NCBI GenBank assembly: GCA_026419785.1
Contig: JAODTK010001432.1
Location: 310,001 to 374,000 of the forward strand
DNA length: 64,000 nucleotides
Direction of reading: 5' to 3'
From: Sclerodactyla briareus
Lineage: Eukaryota; Echinodermata; Holothuroidea; Dendrochirotida; Sclerodactylidae
Under the pieces are notes generated by a model. It had not been told where the DNA came from. It did no database searches and worked only from the letters and a program-made list of their open reading frames with translations. Of this stretch, positions 24,571-35,919 are shown one piece after another; the first letter of the stretch is position 1; the number at the start of each line of letters is the position of its first letter. A program made the translations under genes and the position numbers.

Positions 24571-25010
24571 CTAGGTGAATAGTCCGAACACGAACGATTT
24601 ACCTAAAACATATAAACCCCCGAATAGACAATACTCTTGATCCTTATACATGTTGCGGCCCGCTTTATTCCTATCACTAACTCGACTGTCAACCCTGGGA
24701 AGAATACCACAGATCGCGACTTGACACCTAGTAACTTTCAAACCTGCACACAACTCTTCTGGATCTAAGGACATCCTGGTGTTTCACCCCGGAGGTTTAT
24801 TATTCCTTTCTCGCAACCACCATTCCTTCTCCCCCATGCACAATCCTGTTAACCCTTCAATGATGTCCCTCACCCTCGCACCCGGAAGCATAGACACGCG
24901 TACGCTTTCGGCCTATCTACGCGGGAAACTCACGATCCACATAACCGACATCGAGTCCAAACCACAAACCACTTCCCTTTTACCTTATCTCTCCCCACCG
25001 TATCTCCCTC
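24571..25010 (-). pseudogene. LINE ORF1-type SGNH hydrolase (esterase-like) domain fragment
   Basis: Minus-strand blocks in order: VVCGLDSM followed by YVDREF-like sequence (about 24930-24975), resembling the 'V-x-G-D-S' nucleophile block with one extra residue. Next is SVRVSMLPGARVRDIIEGL (24850-24906), matching the 'C-x-P-G-A-x-x-x-D-I' block. Then come LDPEELCAGLK (about 24740-24770) and VAICGILPRVDSR (about 24690-24730), matching the 'I-S-G-I-L-P-R' block. SGNH/GDSL-type domains occur in ORF1 of CR1 and L2 elements. The stretch between the PGAR block and LDPEEL, where a 'G-T-N-D' block is expected, is scrambled. This fragment lies only about 60 bp upstream of the RT fragment. Confidence 0.6.
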
Positions 25011-26233
25011 ACTACCACCCACCTGTTTGCCTGAACTCCGGCTCTAGCTGCATACCATTTGAGCATTTGGGAAGCTTGAAGGATCGAGCATGTGTGTTAA
25101 TATAATAAACGATTCAACTGACATAATCTAAAGCATATCCTACCATAGACAGTAAAACTGCTTTGAATCGACTGAGATGCTTTCCTATAACAGCGCAAAG
25201 TCGAAACGTCCTTGATAGCTGCGGACGGCAAAAATTTCGTGGCGAAATACACCTACACTGCAATGTTCTTCAACCAATCCGCATTTATTGTTTTGCTCAC
25301 ATTTAGTTGACCTTTACTGATATCTGTCATAACCTTGGAATGGCTGTGACATGTCAACCACATTGGCCTAATATTTGCTATATTGCCCCCACAAAGTAAC
25401 CCCAACTAAATCATTTTCCTAGGCCTGTATATGTAGCTACTATACCAACCGAACCACATGTGAGAACAACTCTCTTTCTTTCTGGCTCAACAGCCAACAA
25501 TCTAGAGCGTGATGTGTTGAATAGACAGATCATTTCCCTCCCCCTGGACAATAGGTTTCTTTGTCAACTAGGCCCGCACAACCTGGACCTTCTGACAGAT
25601 AAGGTACACACTTGCTCTGCAGAAGGGATGGAGTATGTACACAACCTCTCTCACACGGTCCACAGAGAGCCATAGAAGTTGAAAATTGGGTTATTATGGA
25701 TTTAATTTAAAATCTGATCACACTATGCTAACGAAAATGTAACCAGACTAGCCAGTAGCAGCTTCAGCCACCTAGCAGTTTCAACCTCATCGCATGTATG
25801 GTTTAGTTTAGAAGTTATGAATTAACGTGACGAACAGAACTCACGAACGAACAACGGATGGAGAGCATGATGACCTTGGTAGAGCGCCTCTTCCCGCAGC
25901 TAGAAACTCACAGGCATTGCTTTTGGTCAAGTCGATACAAAACCACCCGCAGCCCGCCCCAACAGCTGATTTATCAGCCTTGCCATGGAGTAGCTGCATG
26001 GTTTCATCATCAAGCATTCCTAATCAGACTGTCCGTGAATACAACCACAGTAGAGTACCAAACAAATAAGACAAGCCAGGACAAGAATTTTCCAGGGTGC
26101 AGACGGGACCATGGAGGGTTGGAGAGGGAAGAAAAGCAAGACCGTTAATATTTGGGGCTACATTTAACCGTCGACGACGAATCAGCGATATCCCATCTCA
26201 TAGTTGTTTGTTCGACTTCGCTGAAGTTTTAAA
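25011..26233. other. Unassigned sequence, no gene recognised
   Basis: No features supported. Open frames of 66-96 codons at 25460-26297 lack familiar motifs. Confidence 0.35.
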
Positions 26234-27599
26234 GGGCTGTTCACCTTGTGCAATACGACACGATACGATACATTTTTTTTATCGGACGTCGAGTTAAGTG
26301 TTATTTTCAATAGGCGTGTTCACACCTGTGCGATACGATACGGATACGATCGATACGATACATAAATTGATCGACGTCCGAGTTGAAAATATTTCACTTT
26401 TTATCGTACGATCAATTTATCGGATGCTATAAATTGCGCAATGCAGTGATAAACTTGCGCAATTCCTGCGAAGATAATGGAACGCCAAACATGCTATTGG
26501 GGGAAGTTTAGCGTGAAAGGGGATTTTAGTGATAAAATCACAGGTCCTGACCTGATGAATGTTTTGGGGTAGTGACGGTCATCCGGGGAAGACATAGGCC
26601 TCTGAATGAGCTTCTCGGCCCTTTCTGCCGCCATGCACGGGACTACGACACATTATTCAGTTCGAATCCATGAGCCCCTCCCCATATACGATAGTAGCGT
26701 GACCATGATTCGTGGTAATGGGGAGGGTCCTGTTGCGCCGGCGCCCACGAAAGTATTCATATGAATGCAAAGGCAGGAGATATGCCGTTGGTATGAGAGC
26801 CGGGGAAGGGTTGTCTTATGCTGTTTTTAGAGGAGCAGGGTAGGAGGGTTATCTCCTGAGGGTCTCGATCCACAGCCTGTCGTATTGACTGAACTTCATT
26901 TCATCACCCTTACCCTCAAGTGAGAAGAGGGCGGGGAATAGAAACGGAAGAGGCAACGGAAATCAGCTATGGAGGGGGGGGGGGTTAATTATATTCACGC
27001 CAAGTTGAGTATGTCTTGAGATCAGTGAGGAAAGTAAGTAGGTACACAGGGGAATCGTATGCATTATTTTTACATGTAATGTTCTGAGCAGATCAACCAA
27101 GCTCAAATTTTTCAGCTCAATTAACTGAATTGACTCAATTGACTCAACGCTTTCTTGGCTACCTCACTTCCCTTCCCCCGTTTATTGGATACCGATGCTA
27201 TTAAGACCTTGGGTGTCTACCGAAAGGGTAGCGGGGATGGTGAGGTCAGGTGTCTGATTCGTGATCGTCCCATTGCGTTCTCTCCCGCCTCCTACAAGTA
27301 CTGCGAAAGAAACAACTTCGACTTGGCTTGCAATTACCAATTCTTGTACTCAAAAACTCTGGCTGACCAGGCTATCCACCGCCTGAAAGCGACAAGGGAA
27401 AACCTTTGCTTTCTCGCAACTACAAATTCCACTACTTGCTCCGTTAGTCAGGGCGCCGAGACGTTCCGATAAAATATCGGTAACGACATTTTTAATCGCA
27501 CAAGTGTGAAAACTCCATCCGATAATTCATCCGTACGTATCGTATCGTATCGATCGTATCGTATCGTAAATCGTATCGCACAAGTGTGAACAGCGCTTG
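26234..27599. mobile_element. 1.37-kb element with terminal inverted repeats built of CGATACGATA motifs
   Basis: The left end reads GGGCTGTTCACCTTGTGC followed by AATACGACACGATACGATAC. The right end in reverse complement reads GCGCTGTTCACACTTGTGC followed by GATACGAT/ACGATACGATACG. A second, inner pair is present: GTGTTCACACCTGTGCGATACGATACGG near 26312 on the left, and ATCGCACAAGTGTGAAAAC near 27496 on the right. The ends therefore carry two staggered copies of the same terminal motif. A target duplication was not clear. The interior contains one 105-codon open frame of unknown nature (27155-27472) and no recognisable transposase. Confidence 0.65.
27155..27472 (+). CDS. Unrecognised 105-codon open frame inside the inverted-repeat element
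   Basis: The frame opens at an ATG and runs to a TAA at the base of the right inverted repeat. Its middle is of ordinary amino-acid composition, with several Cys and aromatic residues (for example SYKYCERNNFDLACNYQFLY-type spacing), unlike the repeat-derived frames elsewhere. No family was recognised. It could be a degraded transposase piece or chance. A Leu-Ala-Thr-Thr stretch near the end is faintly reminiscent of the 'F-L-A-T-G' block of Harbinger transposases, but this is too weak to rely on. Confidence 0.2.
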   Translation: MATSLPFPRLLDTDAIKTLGVYRKGSGDGEVRCLIRDRPIAFSPASYKYCERNNFDLACNYQFLYSKTLADQAIHRLKATRENLCFLATTNSTTCSVSQGAETFR

Positions 27600-30500
27600 A
27601 TAGTTTATATATAGGCAAGTTGGGAAATAGCAGGTGACACTATATAATTTGGGCCTAATTAAATGGTGCGGCGCCTACAGTTTACATAACATTGAAAATC
27701 CCAAGGGCGACGAGAACTAGGCTACTGACCCTAGTGTGAGATGTAGTTACTAGAACAAGAGAACATGACATTCACGTTCTCCGCCTCTCCCTCCTTGACC
27801 CAGTGTCCCTTCTCTTTTCGACGTGATAATAATTGTTCTTCACTCGGTTCTTTCCACTATCCTTGGGTGTAATTCAGTCCGATCTATCTCCACCCGTGGT
27901 ACCACCACTCGTACCTAATGTAGTGGAAAATTACTAATTATGCGACCTCATTAATGTTTCGTCCGTCATCGTTTAGACTTTAAACATCCCTCCCTCGCGT
28001 TTTGACATCCGCGCCCGTGCTCTTCCAGGTTTGAAGGATAAATCCTCTACTTTCGAATAAAACGCAATGACACGGAAAGGTTCAGGAGAGAGATCGCCCG
28101 CATATCCGGGGTCCCTCTGGAAAACTAGTTTAGATGCGAAAAGGGTGAAATGTCCTGGTCTGCCTAACATATTAGAATCGATGCGTATTCCCGGGAATCG
28201 GGGTACATTTAAATCAGGTTTTCAAGAGTGTTTACAGCATGATGGTCACCCACCTAAAATCTTGCCATTACCCGATATGAATCCTCCTTCAGAGAAAGTC
28301 TTTTAAAAAGTGTCGTGAAGTTCGAAGAAAATATTTTCACGCATCACGGGTGGACAGGATGGAGATGGTATGGCAGCCTCCCCCTACACCGATCACCGAG
28401 AAAATGTTTGGGAGGAAGATAAATTGTACTGTTTTCGTGTTTTACATGATTTGTCATGAACCAGACCTTTTTGTTTTCTATCCAATAATTTTATTCCCCC
28501 CATTCCCCCCCCCCCGACTGATTACCCTGATACACTATTGATTTACTACTATATTGTCCCGTTCCTCAGCCTTATGATCCTGATCGATTGGATACAAAGA
28601 CTCAGACGTTCCGATTGCTTCGCTATCTGACCTTCAATTGAAAATATGTAAAACAAGCGCATTACCGAATTTTCGGGAATCCGCAATCACGGTGGGGTAG
28701 ACCATAAATTGCTTGAATCTCCACAGATTGTTCAGAACAGTGGCAGTTGAATCACCACTCGCGCGAAATTACCACCAAAAATGTTAACACATCTGCATTT
28801 TCAGGCTTGAATGAGAAAAAGGAGGATGTCCGGTGGTTAACTCTCGAACTCCCGAATCTCGTCCAGCTCTACAGGGAGCGTTCCACTCTTCTGCATCCAT
28901 CTCCACTTCTGGTGACCATTGCATATCGCCATATGACTACCAAAAACTATTTGGAAAAATTCGTTATGGATTGTATTCTCCATTGGGGAACGAGTGTTCA
29001 ACTAATACACATACCTCGGTGGGGTCACGAGCAATTTCCGACGGTAAAATAACTGATTGTCTTAGAAACAAAAGTTATCCTCTAGCCTGACAGGTAGGCC
29101 TGAGTAAGTGCAAAACGTATGCTTCTCGAAACACCGGGAACCTGCAGGCATTAGACTGATCTGGAACCAAGTCCAGAAAGGGAGCTCAACATGGCGTAGT
29201 GATGCCTTGCCTAGTAGTTTGTCACCACGGATAAGATATCGTACATATTTAGTATCAAAATTCGCCCACTGCTCCAGGGATATTTCTTCTGCTGTTAAGT
29301 GTTGTAACGGTAATATTTGCCCTCATTTTATTCACATTCTTCCCCCTCCCATCGCCGAGCGGCCAACGACAGGAAGCCAACTGGCACTCCCAGCGAACTG
29401 ACGTCGGCGTGATTGGCAGGCGTCACCCCGGTCCATTATCTCGCTCCGGAATCCCAACTGGAGCACCCAAGAACATTAGCTGGTAGCGTGATACCGCGTG
29501 TCGTAGCGTAGTAGCGTGAGTAGCTGAGTACTCTTTCGATCGGCAGTAATTAGCGATGTGTGAGTGAAGGCTCACTCTGACAAAAGGGTCAAGGTCACTA
29601 TAGGAGATGCTGTGTCCACCCCAATCAATAACGGATCGTCTGACCCTGCCAATAAGGAGCTATCCACGGGAGACACATTTGCGTTGAACCGTTGTTGCGT
29701 GTTTCCCGAAAGGTGTAACGGCACCCACCCTCACACTTCGTTCCTTTTGCCTCTACGAAAAACTGAAAAATATGTCAACGACGTGGACATAGGACACAAC
29801 GTTCCTTTTCAATTCATATTTCGCGGGTTTAGACTTGGAAAATGTTTTATGATAACCGGAAAGTCGAGTTTAATAGTTTTCCATTGACGGTTTAAAAAAG
29901 AAAGTTTGGTACTTAAACTTCAATGTCACAAGGTCATTTCGATGACACAGATGGGTAATGAGCGTTTTTTTTTTTTTTTTTTTTTCCATTAATTAATTTT
30001 TTCATTCTAATGACCCTGACCCCGCGGTAGCGTGAGCAATGCCCTGTTGGGGGATGTATGTATCGAGGAAATTAAACATTTCTTTGGTCTCAAATCAAAA
30101 GTCCATATCGCTACCTTTCCAATTTGAAGATTGCCGACTTCATCTATTTTCAATCTTCTAAGTGGAAACCACACTGATAGATAATGTTTATTAGTATTTC
30201 TAAGCAATCTGATAAAACAAAAACGGTGTACAAAGATTTCAATTTCGTGAGCGGTTGTGGATGTTGATCAGAGAGGCTATAAATATGGTGCCTCTAACGT
30301 CGGAAACGGCTATTTCCATCTTTGTGCTTTCAGCGGAAGGTCATCAACGCGCCACTTCACAAGAGCGAAAGGAGTCTCTGAGGGTTGACGCAAACTTAAG
30401 GTAAGTCATCTCAGACTATATTAGCATACCAAAGTGTCTGTGGCTAGGAAGATCATGCTCGACACCTCAAGATTCTGTTGAGGACGAAATATATCTGTTG

Positions 30501-30712
30501 TACGAACAGGACAGGTTGAGGATCGGTGCGCAAGCACCCTTTTCTCCTAACAGCGGACAATCTGACAAATGAGTTGACTTAAAATTCTTCTTGACTAATC
30601 GTATAGGTATGTACAACTTGGTGGGAAAATATTTTGAACAGGTCTGAAATTGGTCGGCAAAGGAAAATTAAATGGGGATCATTACGTTTTCTTTTTCGCT
30701 GGTTGCTTTGGG
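27600..30712. other. Unassigned sequence, no gene recognised
   Basis: No gene supported. A T-run of about 20 bases lies near 29967-29985. A short GTAGCGTGA-type repeat cluster (GTAGCGTGATACC, GTAGCGTAGTAGCGTGAGTAG) lies at 29482-29525. Open frames of 79-107 codons (28067, 28747, 29108, 29564) have no recognised motifs. Confidence 0.35.
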
Positions 30713-30858
30713 GAGCGATTCTGGCGCACCTCCGCATAATGTGTCTAGATGGGTGTCTTGCACTATAGGATTTTTTCTTCTGTTTTTTTTTTGGGGGGGG
30801 TGCGATTCTCGGGCCCACCCCCGCTTATGGTGTCTTGCACCATACATTTTTTTTTTTC
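30713..30858 (+). repeat. Short tandem duplication followed by T-runs
   Basis: GCGATTCTGGCGCACCTCCG...TCTTGCACTATAG (30715-30769) is repeated as GCGATTCTCGGGCCCACCCCCG...TCTTGCACCATAC (30802-30844), a spacing of about 87 bp. Each copy ends in a T-rich run. It looks like a local duplication of a short element. Confidence 0.6.
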
Positions 30859-30879
30859 ATTAAATTTTTCTCTAGAAGA

Positions 30880-32465
30880 GAGAAAAGGAGTGTGGCAGAG
30901 CCATCCGAGCTGCCGCGTTTCTGAACACTCGAATGAATACCAGGCAGCTTACAACTCGCTCACCGCCCTCCCTCTGCCATCCTGCCACCCACCTACCGTA
31001 TCCTCTCCCCGGGGAACATGGAAGTGGACATGTTGTTGGAAGGGGTATTAATAATGTTTTTGAATAACTAGCGGCGAATAATGGGATGGGAATCTGTGTT
31101 TCAATTACAAAGGTTGTGTTTAGTGTTTAGCCTATAGCTAATAGGGTTGCAGTTGAGAGATTGGCAAACTTGAGCTTTAGGGTTATACTTAGGGACCCTA
31201 ATAATTAACCTTAGAGCATCTAAGTAATGCGATTCATTTTGTATAAGACAAAGTGCTACGGCATTTTTTAGGGGCTTGGAAGATTTGACTATTTCTCCGA
31301 TTTATACAATCACACACCAACTTGGAATGTTTCTATATCAATTTCCCACGACATGTTGCCTGAATTCATTTAGAGTGGTTTTTTATGATACAATTCTAGA
31401 TACGCATGATTATAACACTCGGCATCGACATTCGCTTCGTTAACCATACTACCGGACTGTTCGTGGGACATTCCCACATACGTAGTATCGGGGTTCAATT
31501 TCTGGAATCGCTGCCCCTTGCATTAAAAATTCGCCAACTCTAAGTATGTTCAATAGGAAACTTAAAAATCACTAGCTCATGGAAACATACACTAATACTA
31601 CGACCTTGAAAACCAAGCAACTCATCTTAAATGTATACTACCTCCTTGCCCTCGCCCCCTCCTTAGAAATCACACCATTTGCGTTCTGTGAGTTTAAGAA
31701 AGAATATAGGTGTGATGGGTTTGCCTGAAGGTATGTTTGTGGTCGTATTGTGGTTGCTCTGTGTGTGTTTACATGTAATGTATTATTATGCTATACTTTC
31801 AAAGGTGCCAGACTAGAAAAGTATATACTTATTTCTGGTCCCTTCACCTCAATGTACGTTATTAAGAGAGCCGAGACTACATTTTCTGATGTTTCTCTTG
31901 TATATTGTTAAGCAATGTATTTTGTTCTAAAATTGTTTTGGGGATGTAGGAAAAGTAGAAAAAGAAACTTGAATGTGATCCCTCGCCACAACACCTGAAG
32001 GGCATTTGGTTTAGGTTAGTCCGTTAGTGCAATTTTCGATAGTGTGGCCGATTTTGCTGCACCTAGAAGCATTGGGTAATATGGGGAGCTCGTTATAGGT
32101 AGCCAACTACTCTGTGATTGAGTGTACCGATGTTAAGACGCATTCTTGATTAGATGTTCTTTTTCCTCAGGGGTGTTCCTTCCTATCTTAATTTTCCAGG
32201 TTGAGTTTACCTTTGACCTTTGATATAAGCCGCTTGGCCAGATTGGGGGTTTTCCACCATTGAGTTTTAGTTCATCCATGATCTGGTCATCGTTATTTCA
32301 GATGGACTCCACATCAACTATGTTTGTCCTGTGGACTGGTTTTTTTCTGAGAGATTTTGGCTTGAGGGTTACCTAGACGGGGTACCCTGTCTCCACGGGG
32401 CCGCAGGGAGTTATGGCTGTGGTTCGCTTTCTGGGCAGATAAGGAGTGTGTGCACAGACTCAGCC
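30880..32465. other. Unassigned sequence, no gene recognised
   Basis: AT-rich DNA. The part near 31800-31960 (ACTAGAAAAGTATATACTTATTTCTGG and following) is reminiscent of LINE 3' untranslated regions but has no coding support. Confidence 0.35.
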
Positions 32466-33517
32466 CTAGCCCTACGACCACCCCCTAAGACCCCACAAGG
32501 TTAAAAAGTAAGACCCCCCTAAGCCCCCACCAGCTACAAAAGTAAGACCCCCTTAAGACCCCCCCACAAGGTTCAAATTAAGACCCCCTAAGACCCAACG
32601 GTAAAAAGTAAAACCCCCTAAGACCCACAGGTACAAAAGTAAGACCCCCTAAGACCCCGCCAGGTACAAAAGTAAGTGCCCCCCTAAGGCCCCACCAGTA
32701 CAAAAGTAAGACCCCCTACAACCACCATGTTACAAAGTAAGACCCCCTAAGACCCCGCCAGGTACAAAGTAAGACCCCTAGGCCCCACCATGTACAAAAG
32801 TAAGACCGCCCCTAAGACCCAACAAGGTACAAAAGAAAGACCCCCCCTAATACCCGAACACCAGGTACAAATAAGACCCCCTAAGACCCCCCCGGTACAA
32901 AGTAAGGCCCCCACCTAAGAACCAACCAGGTACAAAAGTAAGACCCCCTAAGACCCCGCCAGGTACAAAATTCGACCCCCCCCTAAGACCCCACCAGGTA
33001 CAAAAGTAAGACCCCCTAAGACCCCACCAGTACAAAAGTAAGACCCCCTAAGACCCCAACAGGTACAAAAGTAAGACCCCCTAAGACCCCACAAGGTACA
33101 AAATAAAGACCCCCTAAGACCCCCCAGGTACAAAAGTAAGACCCCCTTAAGACCCCACCAGGTACAAAAGTAAGAGCCCCCCTAAGACCCCACAAGGTAC
33201 AAAATAAAGACCCCCTAAGACCCAAACAGGTACAAAAGTAGACCCCCTAAGATCCCACCAGGTACGAAAGTAAGACCCCCTAAGACCCACAGGTACAAAA
33301 GTAAGACCCCCTAAGACCCCACAAGGTACAAAAGTAAGAACCCCCTAAGACCCAACCAGGTACAAAAGTAAGACCCCCTAAGACCCCACCAGTACAAAAG
33401 TAAGACCCCCTAAGACCTCACCAGGTACAAAAGTAAGAGCCCCCATAAGACCCCACCAGGTACAAAAGTAAGACCCCCTAAGACCCCAACAGGTACAAAA
33501 GTAAGACCCCCTAAGAC
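32466..33517 (-). repeat. 33-bp minisatellite array, about 30 units
   Basis: Consensus, read on the plus strand: GTACAAAAGTAAGACCCCCT followed by AAGACCCCACCAG. Units vary by point changes and one- to three-base indels (AGCCCCCC, CCCGCC, GGCCCC). Because 33 is a multiple of three, stop-free frames of Gly/Leu/Cys/Trp-rich sequence arise on the minus strand; these are by-products. Strand is set to minus only to mark that this array is inverted relative to the one at 34.1-34.5 kb. Confidence 0.95.
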
Positions 33518-33539
33518 CTAAGAAATCTGTATATGGGCT

Positions 33540-33875
33540 TGCATGTTTGTGCAGTTGGGACATGGAGGGTTGATGGCTAGCTATATGTCTGAGAGTGGGA
33601 AAGATTTCAGGAACGTTATATAGTGCAAATAATCTTCCTCTGCAAGGTATCTCATATATCGATTGTCAGTTGAACACTGTTCAATTGTGTGGGTTTTCCC
33701 CTCCAGATATGTACTCCCATTCACCAGTACCCCCTCCCCTCCCGGCCCCCACCAACGCTTGGTTTCCGCTCAAATTACCACTTTGTGCAGTCAGGGCATG
33801 GACGGAGGGTCGTTGAGCGCTAGTTAGGGTGAGAGTGGGACAGTTGTGGGGACGCTTTATAGTGAACATCATTTT
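33540..33875 (+). repeat. Spacer between inverted minisatellites, containing a duplicated block
   Basis: TTGTGCAGTTGGGACATGGAGGGTTGATGG...GAGAGTGGGA...TTATATAGTGCAAATAAT (33548-33632) recurs as TTGTGCAGTCAGGGCATGGACGGAGGGTCG...GAGAGTGGGA...TTTATAGTGAACATCAT (about 33783-33872). The two copies are direct, about 236 bp apart and clearly diverged. They lie wholly between the two minisatellite arrays. Confidence 0.65.
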
Positions 33876-34104
33876 GAAATTAGTCACTGATTAGTAATCT
33901 GTTCCTGTTGAATACTAATCTTAAAGCAACACATGAATGTCCTCAATAATGTTTTTGCAATCATGAACCGCGATCTCGCGCAACCAGGCGAGACACTGGG
34001 GGCGATCGCCTTGGTCCATTGCCTTTTTCCAAGGAGGGGGGTTGCATTTTGGGTGACCAGTTGTGTCGAGCTTGGAACGTGTCAAAATATTTGCTCCGCA
34101 AAAC

Positions 34105-34490
34105 AGGGGGTCTTACTTTTAACCGTGGGGTTATTAGGGGGGCTCTACTTTTGACATGTAGGGTCTTAGTGGGTCTTACTTCTGTACCTGATGGGGTCTT
34201 AGGGGGTCTTACGTTTGTACTGGTGGGGGGTCTTAGGGGGGTCTTAATTTTGTACATGGCTGGGGTCTTTAGGGTTGTCTTACCTTTGTACCTTGTGGGG
34301 TCTTAGAGGGTTACTTTTGTACCTGGTGGTGGTCTTAGGGGGTCCACCTTGTGTACTGGTTGGGTGCTTATGGGGGTCTTACTTTTGTAACTGGTGGCGT
34401 CTTAGAGGGTCTTACTTTTGTACCGTGGGTTAGTGGTTCTTAATTTTGTACCTGGTGGGTTATTAGTAGGCGGGTCTTAGGTCTTAGGTC
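34105..34490 (+). repeat. 33-bp minisatellite array in opposite orientation, about 11 units
   Basis: Units read GGGGTCTTACTTTTGTACCT and GGTGGGGTCTTAGG, the reverse complement of the 32.5-33.5 kb array. It is more degenerate and shorter than the first array. It ends in GGTCTTAGGTCTTAGGTCTTA, while the first array ends in CCTAAGACCTAAG, so even the inner and outer edges mirror each other. Confidence 0.9.
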
Positions 34491-35919
34491 TTATGTATGT
34501 ACCATCCAGCTAAGGAGCGTGTTGTTTACAGAATGTTTAATGTTTTTTTTAGAATTGGCTTTTCTTTCCTGATTATCAGCAACTGGGGCCCAGTCGTTTT
34601 TGAGGATTTCGGGACGCATGCCCTTACAATACCAGAAAGATTGGTTTACTATTGGTTTGTTTGCTGTGTTTGTTTGGGGTCAAGGTCTTCTGGTGGATGA
34701 GCACGGAGCCAAGAAGATTGACGGAGGCGTTTTCTCTCTTTTTTCTCTGACGCATCAGCGCCGTCACACCCTTCTGGCTAATGTTGGCAGGGGATTCTGC
34801 CGTAGTTCGCTTGAACTGAGTCCGTAGAACGAAGCCGACAATAGAAAGTAACTACCAAAAGCGTACGCTGAAAAGTCAACGCACAACGTACTAACTACAA
34901 AATACTCCACTATACAAATGTTAAACGTCTGCTCGCCGCCTGCGTATATGATGCACTGACTATATCTATTGGGTTTTTCGTTTTTATGATAGGTAGATAC
35001 AAATATCGTTTTCGATAGGACTATACAGACGTACAGGGGACAGTCACGCATGTATTCATAACGAACGCCCTGCACGTGTTTTCAGCGGTTTGCAAGAAAA
35101 GAATCGCCTCTCCAAGCCAGTCGTAGGCCTAGGCGCAAAAATAGGCGCCTCGCGTGCAGTGGGAACTATGCATAATGCTGTCTGTTATATTCGCCGCAAA
35201 ATGGTGCAAATTTGGAGGGTATGTACAGACCGTCGATCCCGATTTGAAGGCAGACTATAAGTATCCAGAAAAACTGCCACAGAAAATCGATCGCTGAGAA
35301 TACAAGAGCATGGACGTGCTTTGAGACAAGAGGGATTATATTCAATACAACACGCATGGGAGATGGTATTCATTATTTCAGCTTTAATACCATGATTGAA
35401 ATGGGAAACAATTGTACATTCGGTAATAAACTAAACATTTGGGAAATTGAACTTGAACTAAAGAAAAACTGTCTGTGGCCTTCTTGAGGAGGATAAGGAC
35501 CGGTTGTAACATCTTGTGGTGAGAACACTGAGCTCTCGTAGGGATAGGCGTTTCAGTTCTATCTTCTGTGTTAAGAAGTTGTAAAAAACAAAACTGAAAA
35601 GTCAAGTCAAGCTTAACGGAGTACAGTACCACCAGCAACAAGGAGAAAAATAACATAAATGCATATGTATTACATTATTATACATTGAATAAATTAGCAA
35701 CGGACAAGTCACAGTAACTGCAACAGGCCTCCTTATTCGACTTCTCTTGAAAATGGCACGAAGAGGAGGAAGTATTACGGGAACAGACTGAGCGGCGGCT
35801 AAACCGCCCGACGTGTATCTATCACAGCCCAAATGCTTCGTGGACCTTTTCTGAAACAAGACATTAAAATTTTAATATTTATGTGGACCCCTGGTGACTT
35901 TGAAATGCAATTGGTTAAA
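34491..35919. other. Unassigned sequence, no gene recognised
   Basis: No supported feature. A GTAGGCCTAGGCG segment with a palindromic core lies near 35124-35136. Open frames up to 103 codons lack motifs. Confidence 0.35.

Noticed and set aside
24779-25105. 108-codon plus-strand frame
   Set aside because: It is antisense to the SGNH-like LINE fragment read on the minus strand.
31770-31980. LINE 3' untranslated region
   Set aside because: The sequence has the feel of a LINE tail but lacks an adjacent ORF remnant and a clear terminal repeat.
32466-33517. CRISPR array
   Set aside because: Units are contiguous with no unique spacers, and the setting is eukaryotic. This is a minisatellite.
32847-33563. 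Several overlapping Gly/Leu/Cys/Trp-rich frames that look like a repeat protein
   Set aside because: A 33-bp unit keeps any frame open by chance. No start, signal or non-repeat sequence accompanies them.
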